Below are positions 27,609 to 35,244 of a stretch of 64,000 nucleotides of DNA, in pieces. Source of the stretch: Novosphingobium sp. ZN18A2 (GTDB lineage: Bacteria; Pseudomonadota; Alphaproteobacteria; Sphingomonadales; Sphingomonadaceae). The stretch lies in the NCBI RefSeq assembly GCF_036784765.1, contig NZ_CP136651.1, positions 2,852,001-2,916,000 on the forward strand, in the 5' to 3' direction. The position numbers and the translations under genes were made by a program. Below the pieces are notes generated by a model that saw nothing but the letters and a program-made list of their open reading frames with translations, searched no databases and was not told where the DNA came from. Every line of letters begins with the position of its first letter. The stretch's first letter is position 1.

Positions 27609-29432
27609 TTATTCAACCGTTACGGATTTTGCCAGGTTGCGTGGCTGGTCAACGTCCGTGCCTTTCGCCACGGCAACGTGATAGGCCAGAAGCTGGACCG
27701 GCACCGCATAGACCAGCGGCGCGATCAGCGGGTGGACCTTCGGCATCTCTATCGTGGCAAGGCAGCCCTCGCCCGCCTCCGCCAGACCTTCGGCATCCGA
27801 AATCAGCACGATCTTTCCGCCGCGCGCGCGCACTTCCTGCATGTTCGATACGGTCTTTTCGAACAGCGGGCCGGACGGGGCGAGCACGATGACCGGAACC
27901 GACTCGTCGATCAGCGCGATCGGCCCGTGCTTCATCTCGCCGCTCGCGTAACCTTCAGCATGTATATAGCTGATTTCCTTCAGCTTCAGCGCCCCTTCCA
28001 GCGCCAGCGGATAGTCCGGTCCGCGTCCCAGATAGAGCACGTCGCGTGCGGGCGCGATCAGGTGCGCCATCGCGGCGATTTCGTCATCGTGATCCAGCGC
28101 GTGGTTCAACGCGGCGGGCGCTTCGAGCAGGTGCCTGACGACGGAGGTTTCCTCTGCCCGGTCCATCCGCCCCTTCTTCACCGCAAGGTGCGCGGCAAGC
28201 GCGGCAAGCACCGCAAGCTGGCAAGAAAAGGCCTTTGTCGAAGCGACGCCGATCTCCGGTCCGGCGTGCGTCGGCAAAAGGAGGTCCGCCTCGCGCGCCA
28301 TGGAACTGGTCGGCACGTTTACGACGACGGCGATCTTCTGCCCTTCGGCCCGTGCATGGCGCAGGGCGGCCAGGGTATCGGCCGTCTCCCCGCTTTGCGA
28401 AATGAACAGCGCCAGCCCGCCCGGTTCCAGCACCGGCTGGCGATAGCGGAATTCGCTTGCCACATCGATATCCACCGGCACGCGCGCAAACTGTTCGAAC
28501 CAGTATTTCGCAACCATTCCAGCATAATAGCTCGTGCCGCAGGCGACGATGGTCACGCGGCGCACGTCGGACAGGTCGAAGTCCATCTGCGGCAGCGTAA
28601 CCGACTGCTCAAGCTGGCGGATATAACTGCGCAGCGTCTGCGCGACGACGATCGGCTGCTCGAAGATCTCCTTCTGCATGAAGTGGCGATAATTGCCCTT
28701 CTCGATCGCCGCGGCCGAAACGCCCGACGTCGTGACTTCGCGCGTTACGGGATTGTTGTTGGCATCGAAAATCCGCGCGCCGTCACGCGTGATAACAACC
28801 CAGTCGCCCTCTTCCAGATATGCGATCCGCTGCGTCAGCGGTGCAAGCGCCAGCGCGTCGGACCCGAGATAGGTCTCGTTTTCGCCATAGCCCACGACCA
28901 GCGGAGAGCCGAGCCGCGCGCCAACCAGCATGTCGGGATGTTGGCGAAAGGCGATGGCCAGCGCGAATGCCCCGCGCAATTGCGGCAACACCGTCTTGAC
29001 CGCGTCTTCGGGCGAAGCGCCCTGCTCGACCTGTTCCGATACAAGATGCGCAACCACTTCGGTATCGGTCTGGCTTTCGAACGTGCGCCCGCGTTTTTCC
29101 AGCGCTTCGCGAAGCGGGCGGAAATTCTCGATGATGCCGTTGTGGACCAGCGCAACCTCGTCCGTCGCGTGCGGGTGCGCGTTGTTGGTGGTGGGCGCGC
29201 CGTGCGTCGCCCAGCGGGTATGCGCGATACCGGTGGTGCCGGGGGCCGGGTTGCGCGCCAGTTCCACCACCAGGTTGTTGAGCTTGCCTTCGGCGCGGCG
29301 GCGGATCAGCCGCGCATCGTGCACGGTGCACACGCCCGCACTGTCATATCCGCGGTATTCCATGCGCCGCAGACCGTCCACCAGACGATCCGCGACCTGT
29401 TCCTTGCCGACGATACCGATAATTCCACACAT
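27609..29432 (-). CDS. glmS: Glucosamine-fructose-6-phosphate aminotransferase (isomerizing)
   Basis: GlmS converts fructose-6-phosphate and glutamine to glucosamine-6-phosphate, the first step to UDP-GlcNAc. The 607-residue protein has the class II glutaminase nucleophile Cys2 (MCGIIGIVG), the segments RGYDSAG, HTRWATHG and HNGIIEN, two SIS sugar-isomerase domains (CGTSYYAG, SQSGETADT, STKAF), and ends PRNLAKSVTVE. No glmS ribozyme fold is apparent upstream. The start is 15 bp after vapC on the same strand. Confidence 0.97.
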   Translation of the reverse strand: MCGIIGIVGKEQVADRLVDGLRRMEYRGYDSAGVCTVHDARLIRRRAEGKLNNLVVELARNPAPGTTGIAHTRWATHGAPTTNNAHPHATDEVALVHNGIIENFRPLREALEKRGRTFESQTDTEVVAHLVSEQVEQGASPEDAVKTVLPQLRGAFALAIAFRQHPDMLVGARLGSPLVVGYGENETYLGSDALALAPLTQRIAYLEEGDWVVITRDGARIFDANNNPVTREVTTSGVSAAAIEKGNYRHFMQKEIFEQPIVVAQTLRSYIRQLEQSVTLPQMDFDLSDVRRVTIVACGTSYYAGMVAKYWFEQFARVPVDIDVASEFRYRQPVLEPGGLALFISQSGETADTLAALRHARAEGQKIAVVVNVPTSSMAREADLLLPTHAGPEIGVASTKAFSCQLAVLAALAAHLAVKKGRMDRAEETSVVRHLLEAPAALNHALDHDDEIAAMAHLIAPARDVLYLGRGPDYPLALEGALKLKEISYIHAEGYASGEMKHGPIALIDESVPVIVLAPSGPLFEKTVSNMQEVRARGGKIVLISDAEGLAEAGEGCLATIEMPKVHPLIAPLVYAVPVQLLAYHVAVAKGTDVDQPRNLAKSVTVE

Positions 29433-29447
29433 GAACCTGAGCCTTGG

Positions 29448-29813
29448 CTAGAGAGTGTAAGGGACGCGGATGCCTGGCATCTGAGCCGGGAAGTCCTTGG
29501 TATTTCGTGTAATCAGGATCGCACCGTTAACCTGCGCCGTGGCAAGGATATATGCGTCCATAAGCTTCATTCTGGAGCGATGCCGAATATCGGCCGCCGC
29601 GACGGCGATGCGAGCATCGATCTCGACTGCTTCGAACGGCGCGATCAGTTCGCGCACGGTGTCGCGGTGTTCCAGCGGCTCGCCCGCCAGTATCTCCGTC
29701 CAGACGATGCGGCTGATCCTGTGACGCTTGTAGCGCGACAGTTCCGCAATCGCTTGCGGACGATCCTTTAGCCAGTCGATCAGGATGTTCGTATCGAAGA
29801 AGGGGTCGGACAC
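29448..29813 (-). CDS. vapC: PIN-domain toxin VapC
   Basis: A 121-residue PIN nuclease. The acidic catalytic residues are present: Asp7 (FFDTNILID), Glu40 (WTEILAGE), Asp86 (KLMDAYILATA) and Asp107 (ITRNTKDF). VapC toxins cleave RNA, often tRNA, and are neutralised by the partner antitoxin. The gene opens with GTG at 29813, three bases after the antitoxin stop. The complete active site suggests an active toxin. The target is unknown. Confidence 0.92.
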   Translation of the reverse strand: MSDPFFDTNILIDWLKDRPQAIAELSRYKRHRISRIVWTEILAGEPLEHRDTVRELIAPFEAVEIDARIAVAAADIRHRSRMKLMDAYILATAQVNGAILITRNTKDFPAQMPGIRVPYTL

Positions 29814-29816
29814 GTA

Positions 29817-30071
29817 TCACAATTCGTCGTATGGTGTGCGGTCTTCGCGCATGGCCCGCTGATATTCCAGCGCATCGCCGATATCGTCACGGTTCTTCCA
29901 GTAGCCGGCTCCACGCTCGATCCAGCTCTTGTTGCCGGATGCCGGTGCTTGCGCCTTGAACGCACGGACCGCCTCGCGCAGCAACGAGGCGCGCGACTTG
30001 CCCTGCTCGGCGGCGCGGGCATCGAGCCATTTGATGTCGTCATCGGGCAAGTCGGCGAGTATCCGGGTCAT
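29817..30071 (-). CDS. vapB: Ribbon-helix-helix antitoxin (VapB-type)
   Basis: An 84-residue antitoxin. The N-terminal half (TRILADLPDDDIKWLDARAAEQGKSRASLLREAVRAFK) has the RHH pattern of CopG-type DNA-binding antitoxins. The acidic C-terminal tail (YWKNRDDIGDALEYQRAMREDRTPYDEL) would block the PIN domain. It precedes vapC by three bases. Tandem 13-bp repeats start within six bases of the ATG, as expected for autoregulation by the antitoxin-toxin complex. Confidence 0.88.
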   Translation of the reverse strand: MTRILADLPDDDIKWLDARAAEQGKSRASLLREAVRAFKAQAPASGNKSWIERGAGYWKNRDDIGDALEYQRAMREDRTPYDEL

Positions 30072-30073
30072 TA

Positions 30074-30102
30074 CGATATCGTGATATCATATCGTGATAT
30101 CA
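30074..30102. promoter_or_regulatory. Tandem operator repeats upstream of vapBC
   Basis: Two adjacent identical 13-bp repeats, TATCGTGATATCA at 30077-30089 and 30090-30102, preceded by GA. Each carries paired GATATC-type palindromic half-sites separated by GT. The AT-rich block lies 5 bases before the antitoxin ATG (30071). Spacing of 13 bp, a little over one helical turn, suits cooperative binding of two or more RHH dimers. Confidence 0.8.
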
Positions 30103-30126
30103 AATCAAATGAATTTGCTGAAATGT

Positions 30127-30957
30127 TCAATCCCCGTCGATCATGTCGCCCAGCGGGCCGAGGATCGATCCTTCGCCGCGCTTCTGCCCTACCGGTCCGG
30201 CAGCGGCCAGCATCCGACCCGCCAGCCGCGAGAACGGCATCGACTGTATCCACACCTTGCCCGGACCGCGCAGGCGCGCGAAGAACACGCCCTCACCGCC
30301 GAAGATCATGGATTTGATCGATCCCGCGCGCACCAGGTCGAAATCGACTCCCGCGGTCATCGCCGCAACGCAGCCGGTGTCGACGTGCAATTCCTCACCG
30401 GGCCGCAATTCGCGCTCTATCACCATGCCGCCCATCTGCACGAACACCCAGCCGTCGCCGTCCAGGCGCTGCATGATGAAGCCTTCGCCACCGAACAGCC
30501 CGGTCATCACCTTCTGCTGGAAGAAGATACCCATCGAAACGCCGCGCGCCGCGGCCAGAAACGCATCCTTCTGGCAGATCAGCGTGCCGCCCACGTCGGC
30601 AAGGCGGATCGGCAGGATCGTGCCCGGCACGGGCGCGGCGAAGGCAACCCGCGCCTTGCCCTGGCCGTGATGCGTGAAGACCGTGGTGAACAGGCTTTCA
30701 CCCGTTACCAGCCGCTTTCCCGCGCCCAGCAGCTTTCCCATGAATCCGCCCTGCGCGCCCGCGTGAGAGCCGTCGCCGAACACCGTGGTCATTTCGATAG
30801 AGGCGTCTTTCCAGACCATCGCCCCGGCTTCGGCCACCGCGCTTTCGCCCGGATCCAGTTCGATCTCTACGAATTGCAGTTCCTGACCCCTGACCTCGAA
30901 ATCGACGTCATCCGCAAGTTGCGGGTTGCGGGTATTGCTCCAGGGGCTGCCTGCCAT
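30127..30957 (-). CDS. AIM24 family protein (TIGR00266-type)
   Basis: A 276-residue all-beta protein of the AIM24/TIGR00266 family. Recognisable segments include ELDPGESAVAEAGAMVWKDASIEMTTVFG, GQGKARVAFAAPVPGTILPI, GVSMGIFFQQKVMTGLFGGEGFIMQRLDGDGWVFVQMGG and GGEGVFFARLRGPGKVWIQS. The bacterial function is not known to me. The yeast namesake is a mitochondrial inner-membrane protein. The protein has no signal peptide. It lies between glmU and vapBC on the same strand, starting 34 bp after the glmU stop. Confidence 0.85.
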   Translation of the reverse strand: MAGSPWSNTRNPQLADDVDFEVRGQELQFVEIELDPGESAVAEAGAMVWKDASIEMTTVFGDGSHAGAQGGFMGKLLGAGKRLVTGESLFTTVFTHHGQGKARVAFAAPVPGTILPIRLADVGGTLICQKDAFLAAARGVSMGIFFQQKVMTGLFGGEGFIMQRLDGDGWVFVQMGGMVIERELRPGEELHVDTGCVAAMTAGVDFDLVRAGSIKSMIFGGEGVFFARLRGPGKVWIQSMPFSRLAGRMLAAAGPVGQKRGEGSILGPLGDMIDGD

Positions 30958-30991
30958 CGAACGTCTCCTTGGTCCGGGGAATAACCGGCGG

Positions 30992-32356
30992 TTACTTCTT
31001 CGCTTCGGCCTTTTTCTTCTTCATCGCATCATGGAACCGGTCGGCCCAGCCGGGCTTGGTCAACTGTTCCGCGCGCACCAGCCGCAATTCGCCGTCCGCC
31101 ACGTCGCGGCTGACCGCGCTGCCCGCCGCGACGATCGCGTCCGCGCCGATCCTTACCGGGGCGATCAGGGACGAATTGCTGCCGATGAAGGCGCGATCGC
31201 CGATGACCGTCCTGTGCTTGAAATAGCCGTCGTAATTGCAGGTGATCGTGCCCGCGCCGATGTTCGCGCCCGCGCCCACATCCGCATCGCCAAGGTAGGT
31301 AAGGTGATTGGCCTTGGCGCCGGTGCGCAACACGGCCTTTTTCACTTCCACGAAGTTGCCGACCTTGACCTTTTCTTCCAGCACGGCGCCGGGGCGCAGA
31401 CGGGCATAGGGGCCAACTTCGCAGCCCGACGCGATGCTTGCGCCCTCTATGTGGGAGAACGCGCGGATCGTCACCCCGTCCGCCACGGTCACGCCCGGCC
31501 CGAAAACCACGTTGGGTTCTATCGTGACATCGCGCCCCAGTCTGGTGTCGTAACTGAAGAACACCGTTTCGGGCGCGCGCAGCGATGCGCCGTCGGCCAT
31601 TGCCTCTTCGCGCCGGAAATCCTGCCACTGGCGCTCCGCCGCCGCCAGTTCGGCGCGGCTGTTGATTCCGGCGACTTCGCCGGGGTTGCCGGTGGTGACC
31701 ACCGCGCAAGTGCGCCCGTCCGCGTTGGCGACGTTCACCACGTCAACCAGGTAGTATTCGCCCGCCGCGTTATCGTTGCCCACGCGCGAAAGCAGCGCGA
31801 ACATGTCCGCTGCCCGCGCCGCCATCAGGCCCGAATTGCACAGGCGGCACGCGCGCTCCTGCCCGGTCGCGTCCTTGTGCTCAACCATCTTCACGATGCG
31901 GTCGCCATCGGCGATCACGCGGCCGTATTGCAGGGTGTCCGCAGGTTCGAAGCCCAGCACCACGACCGCCGGTTCGTCCGCGCCGTGCAGCCGCTCGATC
32001 ATCGCGCGCATCGTGTCCGCGCTGACGAACGGCACGTCGCCGTAAAGAACCAGCAGGTCGCCTTCGAAACCGGCCAGCGCGCTTTCGGCCTGCTGCACCG
32101 CGTGGCCAGTGCCAAGCTGCTGTTCCTGCACGGCGATTGCGGCCCGGTCGCCGACCGCCGCTTCCAGTTGTTCGCGCCCGTGCCCTGCGACCAGCACCTG
32201 CCGCTGCGGGCCAAGCTCTCCCACCGCGTCCATCAGGTGAAGCAGCATCGCCTTTCCGGCGATGGGATGAAGCACCTTGTGCAGGTCACTTTTCATCCGG
32301 GTGCCCTTGCCAGCGGCAAGGATCACGACAGCAAGCGGAATCGGCGTATGAGTCAT
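30992..32356 (-). CDS. glmU: Bifunctional UDP-N-acetylglucosamine pyrophosphorylase / GlcN-1-P acetyltransferase
   Basis: GlmU acetylates glucosamine-1-phosphate and couples it to UTP, giving UDP-GlcNAc. The 454-residue protein has the uridyltransferase loop VILAAGKGTRMKSDLHKVLHPIAGK near the N-terminus, then the segments VQEQQLGTGHAV and YGDVPF. The C-terminal left-handed beta-helix includes NFVEVKKAVLRTGAKANHLTYLGDADVG and AGTITCNYDGYFKH. The ATG at 32356 gives the expected N-terminus; 32368 is an in-frame alternative. The gene is divergent from gph. Confidence 0.96.
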   Translation of the reverse strand: MTHTPIPLAVVILAAGKGTRMKSDLHKVLHPIAGKAMLLHLMDAVGELGPQRQVLVAGHGREQLEAAVGDRAAIAVQEQQLGTGHAVQQAESALAGFEGDLLVLYGDVPFVSADTMRAMIERLHGADEPAVVVLGFEPADTLQYGRVIADGDRIVKMVEHKDATGQERACRLCNSGLMAARAADMFALLSRVGNDNAAGEYYLVDVVNVANADGRTCAVVTTGNPGEVAGINSRAELAAAERQWQDFRREEAMADGASLRAPETVFFSYDTRLGRDVTIEPNVVFGPGVTVADGVTIRAFSHIEGASIASGCEVGPYARLRPGAVLEEKVKVGNFVEVKKAVLRTGAKANHLTYLGDADVGAGANIGAGTITCNYDGYFKHRTVIGDRAFIGSNSSLIAPVRIGADAIVAAGSAVSRDVADGELRLVRAEQLTKPGWADRFHDAMKKKKAEAKK

Positions 32357-32418
32357 GCGCGCGCTCATGCCAGCAAATGCTTGCCGTTTCCACAATCGCC
32401 GGCCAGATGGGCACCGCA

Positions 32419-33081
32419 ATGGAACGGTTTCCTTTCGACATCGTCGGTTTCGACCTCGACGGCACGCTTCTCGACACCAGTGGAGACATCGGCGCCGCGC
32501 TCAACCACGCGCTTGCACAGGACGGCCGACCGCCGGTTCCGCAAGCGGACGTGCCCCGCCTGATCGGCGGCGGATCGGGGCAATTGCTGCGCAACGTGCT
32601 GGGCGACCAGACGAGCGAGGCGGAGTTCGAGCGGCTGCAAGGCGTGCTGCTGGATTACTATGGCGCCAACATCGCCCGGCATACGCGGCTGTTTCCCGGC
32701 GGCATCGCGATGCTCGACGCGCTGGCCGCGCAAGGCACCAGGGTGGCCATCGCCACCAACAAGCGAGAGGATTATGCCGTGCGCCTGTTTGGCGAACTGG
32801 GCCTGCTGGGCCGGTTCGAATGCGTGATCGGCGGCGATACGCTCGGCCCCGGACGGTCGAAACCCCGGCCGGACATGCTGAATGAGATGGTGGCGCGGTG
32901 CGGCGGCGGGCGCGCCGCGTTCGTGGGCGATACCAGTTACGATGTCGGCGCGGCGAAGGCGGCGGGTATGCCGGTGGTTGCGGTATCGTTCGGCTTCAAC
33001 GACCATCCGCCCGCGATGCTGGGCGCGGATGCGGTGATCGATCACTTCGACCACCTGATCCCCACGCTTTGCGCGCTCTGA
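32419..33081 (+). CDS. gph: Phosphoglycolate phosphatase (HAD superfamily)
   Basis: A 220-residue HAD hydrolase with the nucleophile motif DLDGT (Asp12, Asp14), motif II Thr in IATNK, Lys in SKPRPD and acidic motif IV GDTSYDVGAAKAAGM. It dephosphorylates 2-phosphoglycolate formed during DNA repair. The family is broad, so the substrate is a best match. ATG at 32419 has GGG seven bases upstream. An in-frame ATG at 32407 is also possible. It is divergent from glmU. Confidence 0.85.
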   Translation: MERFPFDIVGFDLDGTLLDTSGDIGAALNHALAQDGRPPVPQADVPRLIGGGSGQLLRNVLGDQTSEAEFERLQGVLLDYYGANIARHTRLFPGGIAMLDALAAQGTRVAIATNKREDYAVRLFGELGLLGRFECVIGGDTLGPGRSKPRPDMLNEMVARCGGGRAAFVGDTSYDVGAAKAAGMPVVAVSFGFNDHPPAMLGADAVIDHFDHLIPTLCAL

Positions 33082-33177
33082 CGCGCGCCGCTTCAAGGTT
33101 GCGCGTCATCGCCAGTCGTGGCATCGGCGCCCCACGTTAATTGCCCGGTTAGGGCCACCAGACAGGAGCCGCAGAGG

Positions 33178-34092
33178 ATGTCCATTTCCTACGAGAACAA
33201 GGTTGCCATCGTCACCGGCGCGGGCGGCGGGCTTGGCCGCGAATACGCGCTTGAGCTTGCCAAGCGCGGCGCGAAAGTCGTGGTGAACGACCTTGGCGCC
33301 TCGCGCGACGGCACCGGCCATTCGGACGCCGCGCTGAAAGTGGTGGAAGAGATCAAGGCCGCGGGCGGCGAAGCGATGTCGAACGGCGGTTCCGTCACCG
33401 AATACGAACAGATGGTGGAAATGGTCGCCAAGGCGAAGGAAACCTGGGGCGGCGTGCACATCCTGATCAACAATGCCGGCATCCTGCGCGACAAGAGCTT
33501 CGCCAAGATGGGCATGGACGACTGGAAGATCGTGGTCGACGTCCACCTGAACGGCACGGCCAACTGCACCAAGGCGGTGTGGGAACTGATGCGCGAGCAG
33601 GCCTATGGCCGCATCCTCAACACCGCCAGCTCCACCGGGCTTTACGGCAACTTCGGCCAGGCCAACTATGGCGCGGCCAAGCTGGGCATCGCGGGCCTGA
33701 CCAAGACGCTGGCGCTGGAAGGCGCGAAGTACAACGTGCGCGTCAACACGTTGGCGCCGGTCGCCGGAACGCGCATGACCGAAGACCTTGGCATGCCCGA
33801 AGCCTTCTTCAAGGCGCTGGCGCCCGAGAACGTCGCGCCGATGGCACTCTACCTCGTCAGCGAGGATGCGCCCACCAACATGATCTGCGGCGCGGGCGCG
33901 GGTGCGTTCCACGCGGCCTATGTCACGCTGACGCCGGGCGTCGCCCTGCCGGCAGACGAGCGCACGCCCGAGGGCATCGCCGCGCACTGGGACCAGATTA
34001 TCGACCGCACCGGCGAGATCGTGCCCCAGTCGGGCGCGGAGCAGAGCCAGGTGGTGATGGCCGCGCTGGCCAAGATCGGCGGCATCGGCTGA
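33178..34092 (+). CDS. SDR-family oxidoreductase (hydroxyacyl-CoA dehydrogenase-like)
   Basis: A 304-residue short-chain dehydrogenase. The NAD(P) loop is TGAGGGLG (13-20), with NNAG at 98-101, catalytic Ser in NTASSTG (about 151-152), and the YxxxK pair Tyr164/Lys168 in NYGAAK. The opening SYENKVAIVTGAGGGLGREYALELAKRGAKVVVNDLG and the long C-terminal region resemble the dehydrogenase domain of peroxisomal multifunctional enzyme type 2 (HSD17B4), so a role in beta-oxidation of unusual acyl-CoAs is inferred. AGGAG lies nine bases before the ATG. An intrinsic terminator follows. Confidence 0.82.
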   Translation: MSISYENKVAIVTGAGGGLGREYALELAKRGAKVVVNDLGASRDGTGHSDAALKVVEEIKAAGGEAMSNGGSVTEYEQMVEMVAKAKETWGGVHILINNAGILRDKSFAKMGMDDWKIVVDVHLNGTANCTKAVWELMREQAYGRILNTASSTGLYGNFGQANYGAAKLGIAGLTKTLALEGAKYNVRVNTLAPVAGTRMTEDLGMPEAFFKALAPENVAPMALYLVSEDAPTNMICGAGAGAFHAAYVTLTPGVALPADERTPEGIAAHWDQIIDRTGEIVPQSGAEQSQVVMAALAKIGGIG

Positions 34093-34143
34093 TCGATCGA
34101 GCGGACTTGCGGCCGGTTCCGGCCGTATCGCGCAAACAAAAAT

Positions 34144-34178
34144 CCGCGCGGAGGGAACGCCTTCCGCGCGGTTTTTTT
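34144..34178 (+). terminator. Rho-independent terminator after the SDR gene
   Basis: Stem CCGCGCGGA (34144-34152) with TCCGCGCGG (34163-34171), a 10-nt loop, then seven T (34172-34178). An A-rich stretch precedes the stem, so it could also stop transcription on the minus strand. It lies 52 bp after the SDR stop. Confidence 0.93.
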
Positions 34179-34352
34179 ATGCAGCGATCGGTTTCTGGGC
34201 GGGGCATGGACAAATGCCAGCCTGAAGAACCGGCAGCTTCCGCAAAAGCCGGCAAGGCCGCGCGAATGGCGGGAATGTCGGGAGGTAGCCGCCGCCGCAC
34301 ACTTGCCCACACCGCTGCGACCAGCACCGCCTGCAGCGGCGCAAGTCTCGCT

Positions 34353-34386
34353 CCCCTCCCGCTTGCGGGAGGGGTTGGGGGTGGGG
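34353..34386. repeat. GC-rich palindrome, second copy of the 10.5-kb repeat
   Basis: Arms CCCCTCCCGC (34353-34362) and GCGGGAGGGG (34365-34374), two-base loop TT, followed by TTGGGGGTGGGG. The same palindrome and flank occur in inverted orientation at 10528-10560. A half-copy GCGGGAGGGG (34773-34782) lies beyond the far side of the GIY-YIG gene in mirror position. Confidence 0.8.
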
Positions 34387-34398
34387 AGCCGCTTCGCC

Positions 34399-34426
34399 CG
34401 TCATCCCAGCGAAAGCTGGGATCGCT
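34399..34426. repeat. Left hairpin repeat flanking the GIY-YIG gene
   Basis: A 28-bp unit with stem ATCCCAGC (34403-34410), tetraloop GAAA and GCTGGGAT (34415-34422), flanked by CGTC and CGCT. It matches the right copy in inverted orientation at 27 of 28 positions. The nuclease stop codon begins at its last base. Confidence 0.88.
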
Positions 34427-34716
34427 CACGGCAAGGCGAGATGTTCGAAGAGGTCGCTCCACTCCGGATTGGCATTTTCGATCAGTTCGATCTTCCATGC
34501 CCGTTTCCACGCTTTCAGCGCTTTCTCTCTGGCAATGGCACCCTGAATGTCGGGATGCGGTTCGGCATAGACCAATCGGTCAAGGCCGTAGCGGCGGCAG
34601 AACGCGGAGCCGTTACCCGTGCGATGTTGCATGACACGAGCGGGCAAATCAGAAGTAACCCCGATATACAGAACGGCATCGCGCTTGTTGGCCATGATAT
34701 AGACCCAGCCGCCCAC
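34426..34716 (-). CDS. GIY-YIG nuclease family protein
   Basis: A 96-residue single-domain nuclease of the UPF0213/Slx1-N-like GIY-YIG group. Motifs are WVYIMAN and LYIGVTSDL (the GIY-YIG pair), Arg in ARVMQHR, KRAWKIELIE and the conserved ENANPEW. I prefer the GTG at 34716 (GGWVYIM). ATG at 34695 would cut off the first beta strand. The longer frame to 34794 translates the flanking repeat and is not credible. The gene is enclosed by inverted hairpin repeats, its stop codon touching the left copy. This suggests that nuclease and repeats move or act together. Substrate and partner are unknown. Confidence 0.85.
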   Translation of the reverse strand: MGGWVYIMANKRDAVLYIGVTSDLPARVMQHRTGNGSAFCRRYGLDRLVYAEPHPDIQGAIAREKALKAWKRAWKIELIENANPEWSDLFEHLALP

Positions 34717-34741
34717 AGCAACTGGCCAGCACGGAGCCGAC

Positions 34742-34769
34742 AGCGATCCCAGCTTCCGCTGGGATGACG
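34742..34769. repeat. Right hairpin repeat flanking the GIY-YIG gene
   Basis: The inverted partner of the copy at 34399-34426. Stem ATCCCAGC (34746-34753), loop TTCC, GCTGGGAT (34758-34765). On the minus strand the loop reads GGAA, against GAAA on the plus strand of the left copy; both are GNRA tetraloops. It lies 25 bp upstream of the preferred nuclease start. Confidence 0.88.
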
Positions 34770-34869
34770 GGTGCGGGAGGGGAAACGTCGGCAACTGCGT
34801 CGTATCCGGAACGGCGGCTTTCCGGCAAAATCAACGGATAACAGACGCTGAGCCGGGGTGTCGTGCCGC

Positions 34870-35238
34870 CTAGCCTTCCACCACCTTCAGCAACCTGCGT
34901 TCGATGGGGAACAGCACGCCGGCCAGTTCATGCCCGCGCTTCAGCACCTGGCCCGCTTCGCCATAAAGCGTCCACATGCCCTGCTTGTGCCGCAGCGACG
35001 GGCGTTTTTCCACGCGCGCGGTCGGGCGTTCGGCGGTGCGGCGGAAGGCGGAAAAGCTGGCGGCATCCTTCGAAAAGTCCATCGCATAGTCGCGCCACTG
35101 CCCGGCGGCGACCATCCGGCCGTAGAGATCGAGGATGCGCATCAGTTCGATGCGGTCGAACGCGACTTGCGCAGCCCCGCGCGACAGCGGGAAGGCAACG
35201 ATATTGGAAGCGTGGCCGTCGGGATCGCCAGCGCGCAT
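34870..35238 (-). CDS. DUF2794 domain-containing protein
   Basis: A 122-residue cytoplasmic protein of the alphaproteobacterial DUF2794 family, recognised from VAFDRIELMRILDLYGRMVAAGQWRDYAMDF, FSAFRRTAERPTARVEKRPSLR and GQVLKRGHELAGVL. The function is unknown to me. It starts six bases after cysE on the same strand, so the two are probably co-transcribed. The ATG at 35238 is the only good start. Confidence 0.85.
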   Translation of the reverse strand: MRAGDPDGHASNIVAFPLSRGAAQVAFDRIELMRILDLYGRMVAAGQWRDYAMDFSKDAASFSAFRRTAERPTARVEKRPSLRHKQGMWTLYGEAGQVLKRGHELAGVLFPIERRLLKVVEG

Positions 35239-35244
35239 CCGGGC

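Noticed and set aside
29000..29450. glmS ribozyme or riboswitch upstream of glmS
   Set aside because: Only 15 bp separate vapC and glmS, and no ribozyme core is visible; such ribozymes are also not typical of this group.
34717..34794. Extended N-terminus of the GIY-YIG nuclease
   Set aside because: The added residues are a translation of the flanking hairpin repeat and come before the first strand of the domain.
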